Assembly: GCF_002177135.1 (NCBI RefSeq)
Contig: NZ_MWPH01000001.1
Location: 868,001-932,000, forward strand
Length of the DNA: 64,000 nt
Direction: 5' to 3'
Source: Natronolimnobius baerhuensis
GTDB taxonomy: Archaea; Halobacteriota; Halobacteria; Halobacteriales; Natrialbaceae
Of the stretch, positions 8,055 through 16,848 are shown piece by piece (the stretch's first letter is position 1; the number at the start of each line of letters is the position of its first letter). The notes under the pieces were generated by a model. It was given only the letters and a program-made list of their open reading frames with translations, searched no databases and had not been told where the DNA came from. Both the position numbers and the translations under genes were made by a program.

Positions 8055-9686
8055 ATGACAGATTCGACTACTGATGACGACATGCAACTGCTCGTCATCG
8101 GACTCGATGCAGGCTGTCGCCCGGTTCTCGAGTCGTTGTTCGACGCTGGCAAAGCGCCAACACTCGAGTCACTGTTCGAGATGGGAGCGAGCGGTCCACT
8201 CGAATCGCAGATACCGCCGTGGACAGCAAGCGCCTGGCCGTCGATGTACACCGGAAAGAATCCGGGCAAACACGGTGTGTTTGATTTTCTCTCGTTCGAT
8301 GGCTACGACTGGGATGTCGTCAATTCGACGCACGTTCGAGAGCGACCAGTGTGGGAACTGCTCTCCGAACACGGGCTGACGAGTGTCGTCGTCAACCTGC
8401 CGGTCACGCACCCGGCATCGGAGTTCGATGGCGCGCTGATCCCCGGAATGACCGCGCCTGAAGACCCGGCGTGTCACCCTGAGGGAATTCTCGAGGATGT
8501 CAAAATGGAGTGTGGGGACTACCGGATCTATCCACAGAGCGGGCCCGAACCCGACCACTCTATCGAGGGCTACGAGAAGACAATCGAATTGCGAGGCGAG
8601 GCGTTTCGATACCTCTGCCGGCGGATGGAACCCGATTTCGGCTTCCTGCAGTTCCAACAGACAGACTCCGTCTTTCACGAGCGACCCGGCGACAAGGAGG
8701 CCATCGAGGCTGTTTACAGCGAAGTCGACACGCAGATCGAAGAAACCCTCGAGGAAGTCGATCCCGAGAACGTGCTGATCGTCAGCGATCACGGAATGGG
8801 CAAGATAACGGGCGACGAGTTCCGGATCAACGAGTTCCTCCGTGACGAGGGCTACCTGCAGGCCCGAAGCGGCGGCGAGGGGATGCCTGACTGGTCGCGG
8901 GCCTGGGAGAACGACTTACTCGAGGGTGAAGACGCAAGCGAGCACGACGAAAGCCCACTCGAGAAGGCGATGAACGTCGCCGCGAAAGTTGGGATTACGA
9001 CCCAGCGCGTCGCAGGTGCACTCGAGCGCGTCGGACTCAAAGAACCGATTGGCCGACGGGTGCCAAACGACATGATTCGCGCGGCCAGCGAACAGGTCGA
9101 TTTCCCCGAATCGACGGTCTACATGCGCTCGAAGAGCGAACTCGGCTTGCGCATCAATCTCGAGGGCAGAGAGCCGAACGGACAGGTACCGGAATCGGAG
9201 TACGAGTCAGTGCGAAAGGATCTCATCAAGCAACTTTCCGACGTGACGACACCGAGTGGCGAACCGATGTTCGATGCCGTCGGCCCGCGTGAATCGTTCT
9301 TCGAGGGGCCGTACCTCGAGCACGCACCGGATATTGTCACCGTCCCGACGGAGTTCAACAATGCGCTCGTCGCCGATCTCGGCCAGGAACAGTTTGGCGA
9401 GCCGATGGAGTCGTGGAACCACAAGCGAACGGGCGTCGTTGCCGCGGCCGGGCCGGCGTTCGACGAGGACCGGTCGCTCGAGGGTGACGATGCGACGTTG
9501 TTCGATGTTGCGCCGACGATCTGTTCGCTGTTCGACGTGCCAATCGATGCCGAGATGGATGGCGAGACGCTGCCGATAATCGACGCGGGAGCTGAAGCAG
9601 AGTACCCGGCCTACGAGCCGGAGCCGATCACGGCGACCGATGACCGCGCCGTCGAGGATCGACTCTCCGATCTCGGGTACCTATGA
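8055..9686 (+). CDS. Alkaline-phosphatase-superfamily phosphodiesterase/nucleotide pyrophosphatase
   Basis: 543 aa, cytoplasmic by sequence (no signal peptide). It opens with LLVIGLDAGCRPVLESL, giving the first metal-binding Asp, then PPWTASAWPSMYTGKNPGKHG from about 54, whose Thr57/Ser region supplies the nucleophile. VSDHGMG near 245 gives further metal ligands, and a late HKRTGVV block adds another. These are marks of type I phosphodiesterases of the AP superfamily, which hydrolyse phosphodiester or pyrophosphate bonds of nucleotides or sugar nucleotides. The stop overlaps the next gene's start by 4 bp, so the two are translationally coupled and probably share a pathway. Confidence 0.8.
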   Translation: MTDSTTDDDMQLLVIGLDAGCRPVLESLFDAGKAPTLESLFEMGASGPLESQIPPWTASAWPSMYTGKNPGKHGVFDFLSFDGYDWDVVNSTHVRERPVWELLSEHGLTSVVVNLPVTHPASEFDGALIPGMTAPEDPACHPEGILEDVKMECGDYRIYPQSGPEPDHSIEGYEKTIELRGEAFRYLCRRMEPDFGFLQFQQTDSVFHERPGDKEAIEAVYSEVDTQIEETLEEVDPENVLIVSDHGMGKITGDEFRINEFLRDEGYLQARSGGEGMPDWSRAWENDLLEGEDASEHDESPLEKAMNVAAKVGITTQRVAGALERVGLKEPIGRRVPNDMIRAASEQVDFPESTVYMRSKSELGLRINLEGREPNGQVPESEYESVRKDLIKQLSDVTTPSGEPMFDAVGPRESFFEGPYLEHAPDIVTVPTEFNNALVADLGQEQFGEPMESWNHKRTGVVAAAGPAFDEDRSLEGDDATLFDVAPTICSLFDVPIDAEMDGETLPIIDAGAEAEYPAYEPEPITATDDRAVEDRLSDLGYL

Positions 9687-10699
9687 CCATCGAAGTCACG
9701 ACGCTCGACCCCTGGACCGAGGCCGAGGAGTGGAACCGCTACGTCGAGGAATCGAACGGGACAAATCCCTTCTTCCGCGCGGAAGCGCTCCGCCTGCAGG
9801 CCGAGGATACCGGCACGACACTCCATCTCCTCACCGGATTCAAGGGGCAGGAAGCGGTCGGCATCTTCCCCGTCTTCGAGTACGCTCGTGGCCCGGTAAC
9901 TGGCGCGTTCTCGCCAGCCCCGCGCTCGTGGTCGCCATACCTTGGTCCCGCGACGCTCAACCTCGAGAAGGTCAAACAGCGGAAAGCCGACCAGCGAATC
10001 AAACGCTTTCTCGAGGGCGCACTCGAGTGGATCGAAACCGAAATCTCGCCGCTGTACACGCGGATCGTCGCCGCCGAGTTCGACGACGTGCGGCCGTTCT
10101 CCTGGAACCAGTATCAGGTCGAACCGGGCTATACGTACGTGGTCGATCTCGAGGGCACCGAAGAGGAGTTACTGAACCGATTCAGTAGCGACGCACGCAG
10201 TAACGTTCGTAACGCGGACGACGACGCTTACGTCGTCGAGGAGGGCACCGCGGACGATATCGAAGCCATCGTCGAGCAGGTCGGCCAGCGATACGAGAAT
10301 CAGGGCCGGTCGTTCCATCTGAGCCCTGATTTCGTCCGCTCGGCGCACGCGGTGTTGCCCGACGGCTCCGTTCGGCCGTACGTCTGTCGCTCCGCCGGCG
10401 AAGACGACGTCCTCGGTGGCATTCTCGTCGTCGAATCGGACACCACCCGCTACCGGTGGCAAGGCGGCGTCAAACCCGACGCCGACATCGACCTGCCGAT
10501 CAACGACCTGCTCGACTGGACGGTCATGCGCGACGGTCTCCGTGCGGGCCTCGAGCGCTACGACCTCGTCGGCGCTGGCGTTCCGAGCATCAACCGGTAC
10601 AAGGCGAAGTTCAACCCACGCCTCGAGACCAACTACACGATTACCAGGGGCGCGTTCGGGCTGGATCTGGCGATTGATCGGTACCGAAAGCTCGGTTAG
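9683..10699 (+). CDS. FemAB-like GNAT-fold N-acyltransferase
   Basis: 338 aa. The two-lobed GNAT/FemAB pattern is visible: an N-terminal half with NPFFRAEALRLQA and GIFPVFEYARG, LEGTEEELLNRFSSDARSNVRNA in the middle (typical of FemAB-like proteins), and a C-terminal half with DDVLGGILVVESDTTRYRWQGG and DLLDWTVMRDGLRAGLERYDLVG. Such proteins transfer acyl or aminoacyl groups to sugars or peptides; in archaea they recur in surface-glycan loci. Start ATG overlaps the upstream stop (ATGA). Paired with the AP-superfamily enzyme and near a sugar aminotransferase, an acyl transfer to an amino sugar is plausible but inferred. Confidence 0.75.
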   Translation: MTIEVTTLDPWTEAEEWNRYVEESNGTNPFFRAEALRLQAEDTGTTLHLLTGFKGQEAVGIFPVFEYARGPVTGAFSPAPRSWSPYLGPATLNLEKVKQRKADQRIKRFLEGALEWIETEISPLYTRIVAAEFDDVRPFSWNQYQVEPGYTYVVDLEGTEEELLNRFSSDARSNVRNADDDAYVVEEGTADDIEAIVEQVGQRYENQGRSFHLSPDFVRSAHAVLPDGSVRPYVCRSAGEDDVLGGILVVESDTTRYRWQGGVKPDADIDLPINDLLDWTVMRDGLRAGLERYDLVGAGVPSINRYKAKFNPRLETNYTITRGAFGLDLAIDRYRKLG

Positions 10700-10860
10700 G
10701 CTGGAGACAGGAGCGCCTCTGGAGTTTTGAGGTGTTTCTCGAGGAAACGCTCTGTGCCCGCGTGTAAGTGACGGGCAAATGGGTCGCTCGTTAGTATCGA
10801 CGGCAGCAGCATCGCCGCCAGCGCACTCGAGTACGATTGTCGTCGTCCCGAGCAGCCGAT
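10696..10860 (-). pseudogene. Coding-like C-terminal remnant (uncertain)
   Basis: On the minus strand one frame reads SSALAAMLLPSILTSDPF, then an Arg/His/Glu-rich helix-like tail ending in EALLSPA, before a TAA at 10698-10696 that overlaps the stop of the convergent GNAT gene. It looks like the end of a real haloarchaeal protein but has no good start: upstream it overlaps the wHTH gene in another frame, and the only internal ATG (10812) gives 38 residues. It may be the stump of a deleted gene or chance. Family not recognised. Confidence 0.25.
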
Positions 10861-10889
10861 CTGTGCGGGTGGAACGGGGGAGGCTGTGG

Positions 10890-11186
10890 TCAGTTCCCGA
10901 TAGTGTACTTCGACTGGCGGGCGTCCTCGAGACAGACGCGACTGGTGACGAAGTCGTCCTCGAGTTTACCGAGTGCATAGCGGACCGTTCGCGAACACAA
11001 ACGGGACTCTGCGGCGATCTCTTCCTGGGTCATCGAGCCCTCGTACTCGAGGACTTTGTAGACGAGTTTTGCGCTGGGTGGAAGGTCCGCGACGGAGGGA
11101 GGGTTGTCGCCGTCAGTTTCGGTCTCGGCCTCGGACTCAGCGTCGGCGGTACGGTCGCGGGAAACGTCCTGATCAGTTGCGCTCAT
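10890..11186 (-). CDS. Small winged-helix DNA-binding protein (MarR/TrmB-like)
   Basis: 98 aa. An acidic N-terminal tail (1-35) is followed by LPPSAKLVYKVLEYEGSMTQ, EEIAAESRLCSRTVRYALGK and LEDDFVTSRVCLEDARQSKY, a compact winged helix with the recognition helix around CSRTVRYALGKLE. Haloarchaea carry many such one-domain regulators. It is divergent from glmM; a palindromic GTATATAC at 11221-11228 lies 35-42 bp before its ATG and may be its TATA element. Its position suggests possible control of the neighbouring amino-sugar genes, which is inference only. Confidence 0.75.
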   Translation of the reverse strand: MSATDQDVSRDRTADAESEAETETDGDNPPSVADLPPSAKLVYKVLEYEGSMTQEEIAAESRLCSRTVRYALGKLEDDFVTSRVCLEDARQSKYTIGN

Positions 11187-11439
11187 AGCGAGTTCGTATC
11201 ACAACCCACGACAGTGTGGCGTATATACAGTGTCGACAGTTCAGAAATATAGGGAGGTACTAACGGCGAATTCACGGTCGAACGGGCCGGATTACGCGAG
11301 AACGGGAAAGGGCCCCTCACAGAATCATGTGGCGCACAACCGCGACTCTCTCGAGCGGACGGACTAGTACAGCCCTGATACTGTGGACATCCGTTTTAGA
11401 CCCAATATAGTAAGGCAATCCGTCTCGTCACCCACGACT

Positions 11440-12789
11440 ATGACCGAACTCTTCGGAACGAGCGGCATACGCGGAACGGTCGGTGAGGAGGTAACGGCGG
11501 ACTTGGCTCTCGAGGTCGGACGCGCGGTCGCCTCGGATGGCTACGAACGCGTCGTCATCGGACGTGACGTCCGCGACAGCGGCCAGATGCTCGTCGACGC
11601 CGTCACCGCCGGGCTTCGCGAGTGCGGTGCAGACGCCCTCGATGTCGGCCTCGAGTCGACGCCGACGGTCGCACGCGCGGTCGAGTCACTGGATGCGGAC
11701 GCGGGTATCGTCGTGACGGCGTCGCACAACCCCGCAACGGACAACGGGATCAAACTCTGGACGCCCTCGGCGAAGGCCTTTGGCCCCGAGCAGCGCGACT
11801 CTATCGAGCGCCGGATTCGCGAGGCGGACTACGACCTCGTGCGATGGGACGAACTCGGCCAGCGACGCAGTCGCGGACAGGTTCGAGCGAATCACGCGGC
11901 GGCGATTGCAGACGCCGTCTCGTTCGAACCCGCTGACGCGCCGACGGTTATCGTCGACCTCGGAAACGGTGCTGGTGGCGTTACGCCGTCCGTGCTCGCC
12001 GATCTGGCCTGTCACGTCCGCACGCTAAACGGCCAGCCGGATGGCTCGTTCCCCGGCAGACCGAGCGAACCCAACGCGGAAACGCTCGAGACGCTTGCAG
12101 CGCTCGTCTCCCAGACGGACGCCGACCTCGGCATCGCCCACGACGGCGACGCAGATCGGATGATGGCCGTCGACGAGACGGGGACGTTCGTGCCGAAAGA
12201 CGCGCTGCTCGCGATCTTTGCCCGCGACGCAGTCGGCGAGGGCGAGCGCGCCGCCGCGCCGGTCGATACGAGTCTCGCCGTCGAGGACGCACTCGAGGCG
12301 GCGGGTGCCGGGCTGACGCGGACGAAAGTCGGCGACGTCTACGTCGCAGAGCGAACGACCGAAGACGACGTGGTCTTCGGTGGCGAACCGAGCGGAGCGT
12401 GGATCTGGCCAGAAGAGACCCGCTGTCCTGATGGCCCGCTCGCGGCGGCCAAACTCGTCGATCTCGTCGCCGAACGCGGGCCGCTGTCCGAACTGGTCGA
12501 TGAGATCGAACAGTATCCGATTCAGCGAGCCTCAATCGAAGTCGAGGACAAGGCTGGCGTAATGGCAGCCGTTCAGGAACACGTCAGTGACCGTGACAAC
12601 GTGAATACGCTCGATGGCGTCCGCGTCGATACGGACGAGGGCTGGTTCCTCATCCGTGCCAGCGGGACCGAATCGCTCATCCGAATTACGGCGGAGGCAC
12701 GCAGCGAGGACGAGACAGCGCACATCTTCGAGGAGGCCCAGTCGCTCGTCGCCGATGCGGCCGGCCTCGAGACGCCACTGAGCGAGTAA
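11440..12789 (+). CDS. glmM: Phosphoglucosamine mutase (phosphohexomutase family)
   Basis: 449 aa from ATG 11440; the longer frame from GTG 11383 adds 19 residues unlike the family, which begins MTELFGTSGIRG. The catalytic phosphoserine loop TASHNPATDNG has Ser95, the metal site is DGDADR (about 235), and the sugar-binding GGEPSGAW and phosphate-binding RASGTESLIRITAEA segments are intact. It interconverts glucosamine-6-P and glucosamine-1-P. With glmU and glmS nearby the assignment to UDP-GlcNAc synthesis is strong, although phosphomannomutase activity cannot be excluded from sequence. Promoter-like TTTTAGACC and CAATATAGTAA lie at 11393-11411. Confidence 0.88.
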   Translation: MTELFGTSGIRGTVGEEVTADLALEVGRAVASDGYERVVIGRDVRDSGQMLVDAVTAGLRECGADALDVGLESTPTVARAVESLDADAGIVVTASHNPATDNGIKLWTPSAKAFGPEQRDSIERRIREADYDLVRWDELGQRRSRGQVRANHAAAIADAVSFEPADAPTVIVDLGNGAGGVTPSVLADLACHVRTLNGQPDGSFPGRPSEPNAETLETLAALVSQTDADLGIAHDGDADRMMAVDETGTFVPKDALLAIFARDAVGEGERAAAPVDTSLAVEDALEAAGAGLTRTKVGDVYVAERTTEDDVVFGGEPSGAWIWPEETRCPDGPLAAAKLVDLVAERGPLSELVDEIEQYPIQRASIEVEDKAGVMAAVQEHVSDRDNVNTLDGVRVDTDEGWFLIRASGTESLIRITAEARSEDETAHIFEEAQSLVADAAGLETPLSE

Positions 12790-12873
12790 CCCAGTGGGCG
12801 CTGTGCTCGAGTGAGTGCAGAGATACCGGTTGCTCGGTGGTGATGTGGACGAACGATATGCGCGAAAACAGCG

Positions 12874-13083
12874 TTATCGGGCTTCTTTCGGGATAAAATC
12901 AGACGTCTTCATTTCACGGTAGGTTGCACAGTCGGGGCAAGCGTGAACGACATCGCGGTTGTCGCCGAAGACGCGGGCGAACTGCGGGGTAACCTGGTTA
13001 CCACAGTTGACACAGCGAGGCGCGCTTGTTGCTTCTCGAGACGTCATCGGCGTCCACTTCGCGTCGGATGATTCGGTCGACAT
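12874..13083 (-). CDS. Small zinc-finger protein (DUF7563-like)
   Basis: 69 aa from ATG 13083; two TTG codons just upstream are less likely starts. Two CxxC knuckles, CVNCG and CPDCA, separated by about 25 residues should bind one zinc ion. The protein is otherwise polar and lacks an obvious nucleic-acid domain. I recall short haloarchaeal proteins of this shape as DUF7563; function unknown. On the minus strand TATA-like TATATTAAATA (13108-13118) lies about 30 bases before the ATG. Divergent from glmU. Confidence 0.75.
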   Translation of the reverse strand: MSTESSDAKWTPMTSREATSAPRCVNCGNQVTPQFARVFGDNRDVVHACPDCATYREMKTSDFIPKEAR

Positions 13084-13470
13084 CAACAATTCGTAGCCAC
13101 AGAAGGGTATTTAATATAGACCGCATAATCTCGAGATTCCGTGTTAGTCTCTAATTTAACCCCGATGATTCCGGTTTCACCAGCTACTAGAGATCGGCTG
13201 TCTGAGGGCAGTCTACTCGAGAAATACGGAATTACTGGCGAGAAATACACGATTTCACGGCCACAATCGGTGGACTGTGTATCAGGTACCGGACAGTGGC
13301 CGTGTTGTGATCGCCAACAGCCAACACCAGTGACGAACAGGACCCGGTTGGCGTGCAGCGGCGAGTCGGTAGTGATCTTCTGCCTGAGCACACTCTCTGA
13401 CCAATTGCAACAATTGTACGCACGAGTAGAACCCGTATAATTATCCCATGAATCGCCGTACATTGTCGAT
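13084..13470. promoter_or_regulatory. Divergent intergenic region between the zinc-finger gene and glmU
   Basis: 387 bp without a convincing gene. It holds the zinc-finger TATA at 13108-13118 (minus strand) and a glmU TATA, GTATAATTA at 13435-13443, about 32 bases before the glmU ATG. CAATTGCAACAATTG at 13402-13416 is an inverted repeat with a 3-base centre, placed about 20 bp upstream of that TATA where an operator could lie. A plus-strand frame from 13141 begins like a CopG-type antitoxin (IPVSPATRDRLSE) but soon loses protein character. Confidence 0.4.
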
Positions 13471-14652
13471 ATGCAAGCTGTCGTTCTCGCGGCGGGCGAA
13501 GGAACGCGGATCCGACCGCTGTCTGCAGCAGTGCCGAAACCAATGCTCCCGGTTGCTGATCGGCCGATGGCGGCTCACACGGTCGACGCCGCAATCGATG
13601 CCGGCGCTGACGAGGTCGTCCTCGTCATCGGCTACGAAGCAGACACGGTGCGGGAGTATTTCGGGACTGAGTATCGAGACGTTCCGATCAACTACGCGAT
13701 CCAAGAAGAGCAATCGGGAACAGCCGACGCAGTCAACGCGGCTCGAGAATACATCGACGGTGCGTTTGCGGTCCTCAACGGCGACAATCTCTACGATCCG
13801 GCGGCAATCGACGAACTGTTCGAGCGCTGTCCGGCAGTCTGTGCGGTCGAAGTCGACCAGCCACAGAACTATGGCGTGTTGAGCACGACGGACGGCACAA
13901 TCACAGATATCGTCGAAAAACCGGCCGATCCACCGACGAACCTCGCGAACGCCGGGGCGTATGCCTTCCCCGAGGAGGCCAGAGCGTGGCTCGAGGTGCC
14001 GGCAAGCGAGCGCGGCGAACACGAGATTACGGACGTGCTCGCACAGGTTATCGACGAGTACGCCGTCTCGCCGGTGACGCTCGAGCGCTGGATGGATGTC
14101 GGCCGACCCTGGGAGTTGCTCGAGGCCAACGAGTGGAAACTCGACACGCTCGAGCGCCGGATTGATGGCGAGGTTAGCGATCAGGCGCGACTCGAGGGCA
14201 ACGTTGTGATCGAGGAGGGCGCGACAGTCGAGTCGGGTGTGGTCATCGAGGGACCGGTGCTGGTCCGCTCGGGGGCAACTGTCGGGCCGAACGCCTACGT
14301 CCGTGGCGCGACGCTGATCGACGAGGGAGCGACAGTCGGTCACGCCGTCGAAGTGAAAAACAGCGTGCTCTCGCCGGGGGCAACGGTTGGACACCTCTCG
14401 TACGTCGGCGATAGCGTGCTCGGCCGCGACGTCAACTTCGGCGCGGGGACGACAGTTGGCAATCTCCGCCACGACGACGGCGACATAAAATTCACTGTCA
14501 AGGGTGACCGTGTCTCGACTGGTCGCCGGAAGTTCGGTGTCGTCGCTGGCGACGAGGTCAAGACAGGCATCAACACGAGTCTGACACCTGGTCTCAAACT
14601 CGAGACTGGCGCGACGACGCATCCGGGCGAGACGGTCGACCGGGATCGGTAG
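13471..14652 (+). CDS. glmU: Bifunctional GlcNAc-1-P uridylyltransferase/glucosamine-1-P acetyltransferase (archaeal GlmU type)
   Basis: 393 aa. The N-terminal nucleotidyltransferase has VVLAAGEGTRIRPLS (nucleotide loop), PKPMLPV, GTADAVNAA, NGDNLYD (metal Asp) and VEKP. The C-terminal third (about 230-390) is a left-handed beta-helix of hexapeptide repeats such as VVIEEGATVESG and VLSPGATVGHLSYVG, as in acetyltransferases. This is the archaeal ST0452-like bifunctional layout that acetylates glucosamine-1-P and then makes UDP-GlcNAc. Glucose-1-P thymidylyltransferase is the common misannotation, but the glmM and glmS neighbours argue for the amino-sugar role. Confidence 0.82.
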   Translation: MQAVVLAAGEGTRIRPLSAAVPKPMLPVADRPMAAHTVDAAIDAGADEVVLVIGYEADTVREYFGTEYRDVPINYAIQEEQSGTADAVNAAREYIDGAFAVLNGDNLYDPAAIDELFERCPAVCAVEVDQPQNYGVLSTTDGTITDIVEKPADPPTNLANAGAYAFPEEARAWLEVPASERGEHEITDVLAQVIDEYAVSPVTLERWMDVGRPWELLEANEWKLDTLERRIDGEVSDQARLEGNVVIEEGATVESGVVIEGPVLVRSGATVGPNAYVRGATLIDEGATVGHAVEVKNSVLSPGATVGHLSYVGDSVLGRDVNFGAGTTVGNLRHDDGDIKFTVKGDRVSTGRRKFGVVAGDEVKTGINTSLTPGLKLETGATTHPGETVDRDR

Positions 14653-15030
14653 CGCGGAGAGCAGCGGTTTTCTGTCACGGTGAGACGATCCCGAAATACG
14701 GGGACGACACGGCCTCAAGCACCCAACACCGTATCAATCAAGTGTGGGCTTTATGTAACTCGGAGCGGGTAGTTTACGTGGAGGGTGTCGATCAGTATCA
14801 CACCATTACTCGATCACTACGTCCCTCCGATCCGATTCCGACACCGAGTGCGAGTCGCGGATGACGTCGTGTGGACGACTGCTACGGGGGTGGCTGGCGT
14901 CCTGCGACCTCGAAGACTCGGACTCGAGTGCCGTTCTCTGCCGGGCCGACCATAGCCGTCGGTGCCGTCGAGAACGATTCTACGCGCTGCTGAGACAGAT
15001 ACCAGAAAACGCGCCAGTTGATCGCTCTCG
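14653..15030. other. Convergent intergenic region between glmU and glmS
   Basis: 378 bp between two convergent stops. No open frame has haloarchaeal protein character, and I see no tRNA, operator or long inverted repeat. Only short weak stems occur (for example CCGAC/GTCGG near 14950). It probably holds the two 3' ends only. Confidence 0.4.
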
Positions 15031-16848
15031 TTACTCGACCGTGACGCTCTTTGCGAGATTCCGCGGTTTGTCGATTGGGCGCTCGAGTAAGTCTGCAGCG
15101 TAGTACGAGACCAGTTGCAACTGGACGTTCGCGAGTAATCCGGCGAGATCGGCGTCAGTGTCGGGAATCTCGAGGTGGGCATCGGCCACGTCGACAGCGC
15201 GATGACCCTCGGGACAGACCGCAACGACGGGTGCACCACGCGTCTGGGCTTCTTCGGCGTTTTTCAGCGTCTTCTCGTCTTCTTCGCCGGTGAAGACCGC
15301 GAAGACGGGTGTGTCGGGAGTAACCAGCGCCAGCGGCCCGTGTTTGAGTTCGCCCGATGCGAAGCCTTCGGCGTGCTCGTACGTGATCTCCTTGAATTTC
15401 AACGCGCCCTCGAGAGCAACGGGGAAGCCAAGGCCACGCCCGATAAAGAAGTACGACTGACTCTGTTCGTACCGGCTGGCGAGTGCCTCGGCGTCGGAAC
15501 GCTCGAGCAATTCCTCGATCTGGTCCGGCATCTCGGCCAGTTCCGACAGGTACGATTCGATCTCGGTCGCTGCAGGCGTGCCGTGAATGTCTTCGGTGAT
15601 ACGCTGGACGAGCAGCGAGAGCATGACCGCCTGCGAGGAGAACGTCTTCGTCGCTGCGACGCCGATTTCGGGACCGGCGCGGATGAACAGCGCGTCGTCG
15701 GCCTCGCGTGCGGCAGTCGAACCGACGACGTTCGTCACGGTGAGCGTGTTTGCACCAGCCTCGTTCGCCTGGCGAAGCGCATTCAGCGTATCGGCAGTTT
15801 CACCGCTCTGGGTAACCGCGATCACGAGCGTGTTGTCGTCGATTGGCGGCGAGGCGACGCTGTACTCGTTTGCGAGCAGCGCCGTCGATTTGATACCCGC
15901 CTGATTCAGCGTGAGCGAGCCGTACAACGCCGCATGGTAGGACGTCCCACAGGCGATGAGTTGGACGTTGTCGATATCGTTGAACGTCCCCAGCTCGAGG
16001 TCCTCGAGTGCGATGCGGCCGTTTTCGGGGTCGACTCGTCCCTCGAGTGCCTGAGTGAGGGCGGTTGGCTGTTCGTAAATCTCTTTCAGCATGAAGTGCT
16101 CGAACTGGCCTTTGCCGGCCTGTTCGGGGTCCCATTCGACCGTTTCGGGTTCGCGTCGAATCGGATTTCCTGCCAAATCCGTGAACTCGATTCCGTCGTT
16201 GTCGACGACGACGACGTCGCCGTCCTCGAGATAGACGACACTGTCCGTGTACTCGAGGAACGCGGGGACGTCACTGGCGAGGAAAAATTCGTCGTCTTCG
16301 ACGCCGACGACCAGGGGCGAGCCTTTTCGGGCAGCGTAGAGGACGTGTTCGTCGGAGACCATCGCGGTGACGGCGTAGCTTCCCTCGAGTTCCTCGATTG
16401 CCGTTCGGAAGGCGTTCTCGCTGTCCATCCCGCTGTCGAGATAGTACTGGATGAGATGCGGAATGACCTCGGTGTCAGTGTCGCTCGTGAACTCATATCC
16501 TTTCGCGCGAAGCCACTCTTTGAGTTCGGCGTAATTTTCGATAATTCCGTTGTGGACGACTGCAACGTCTTCGGTGCCGTCCGTATGCGGGTGTGCGTTT
16601 GCGTCAGTTGGTGGGCCGTGTGTACTCCAGCGCGTGTGCCCGATGCCGATTTCCCCCGATAGCGTCGAACTGTCGATTGCTGATTTCAGTTCCTCGACTT
16701 TCCCAGAGCGCTTCTGGATCTTGATCCCGGAGCCGTTCTGCACAGCGACTCCGGCTGAATCATAGCCGCGGTACTCGAGGTTTTCGAGTCCAGTAATAAG
16801 TGTTTCAAGTGCGTTACCGTCGCCGACGTGACCGATAATTCCACACAT
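15031..16848 (-). CDS. glmS: Glutamine--fructose-6-phosphate aminotransferase (isomerizing)
   Basis: 605 aa, the usual family length. It begins MCGIIGHVGDGNALETLITG: the Cys after Met is the glutaminase nucleophile. The N-terminal Ntn amidotransferase includes IGIGHTRWSTHGPPTDANAH and HNGIIENYAEL. Two SIS sugar-isomerase domains follow (about 285-420 and 455-590) with ACGTSYHA and TQSGETADTLNALR, and the protein ends NLAKSVTVE as is typical. It makes glucosamine-6-P from fructose-6-P and glutamine, the first committed step of UDP-GlcNAc synthesis completed by GlmM and GlmU nearby. Confidence 0.95.
   Translation of the reverse strand: MCGIIGHVGDGNALETLITGLENLEYRGYDSAGVAVQNGSGIKIQKRSGKVEELKSAIDSSTLSGEIGIGHTRWSTHGPPTDANAHPHTDGTEDVAVVHNGIIENYAELKEWLRAKGYEFTSDTDTEVIPHLIQYYLDSGMDSENAFRTAIEELEGSYAVTAMVSDEHVLYAARKGSPLVVGVEDDEFFLASDVPAFLEYTDSVVYLEDGDVVVVDNDGIEFTDLAGNPIRREPETVEWDPEQAGKGQFEHFMLKEIYEQPTALTQALEGRVDPENGRIALEDLELGTFNDIDNVQLIACGTSYHAALYGSLTLNQAGIKSTALLANEYSVASPPIDDNTLVIAVTQSGETADTLNALRQANEAGANTLTVTNVVGSTAAREADDALFIRAGPEIGVAATKTFSSQAVMLSLLVQRITEDIHGTPAATEIESYLSELAEMPDQIEELLERSDAEALASRYEQSQSYFFIGRGLGFPVALEGALKFKEITYEHAEGFASGELKHGPLALVTPDTPVFAVFTGEEDEKTLKNAEEAQTRGAPVVAVCPEGHRAVDVADAHLEIPDTDADLAGLLANVQLQLVSYYAADLLERPIDKPRNLAKSVTVE

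Noticed and set aside
13141-13440. 99-aa frame beginning with a CopG/antitoxin-like IPVSPATRDRLSE
   Set aside because: Only the first 20 or so residues are suggestive; the rest is Cys/Gln/Thr-rich and unlike a haloarchaeal protein. At most a decayed remnant.
15175-16662. 495-aa plus-strand open frame
   Set aside because: Antisense shadow of glmS.
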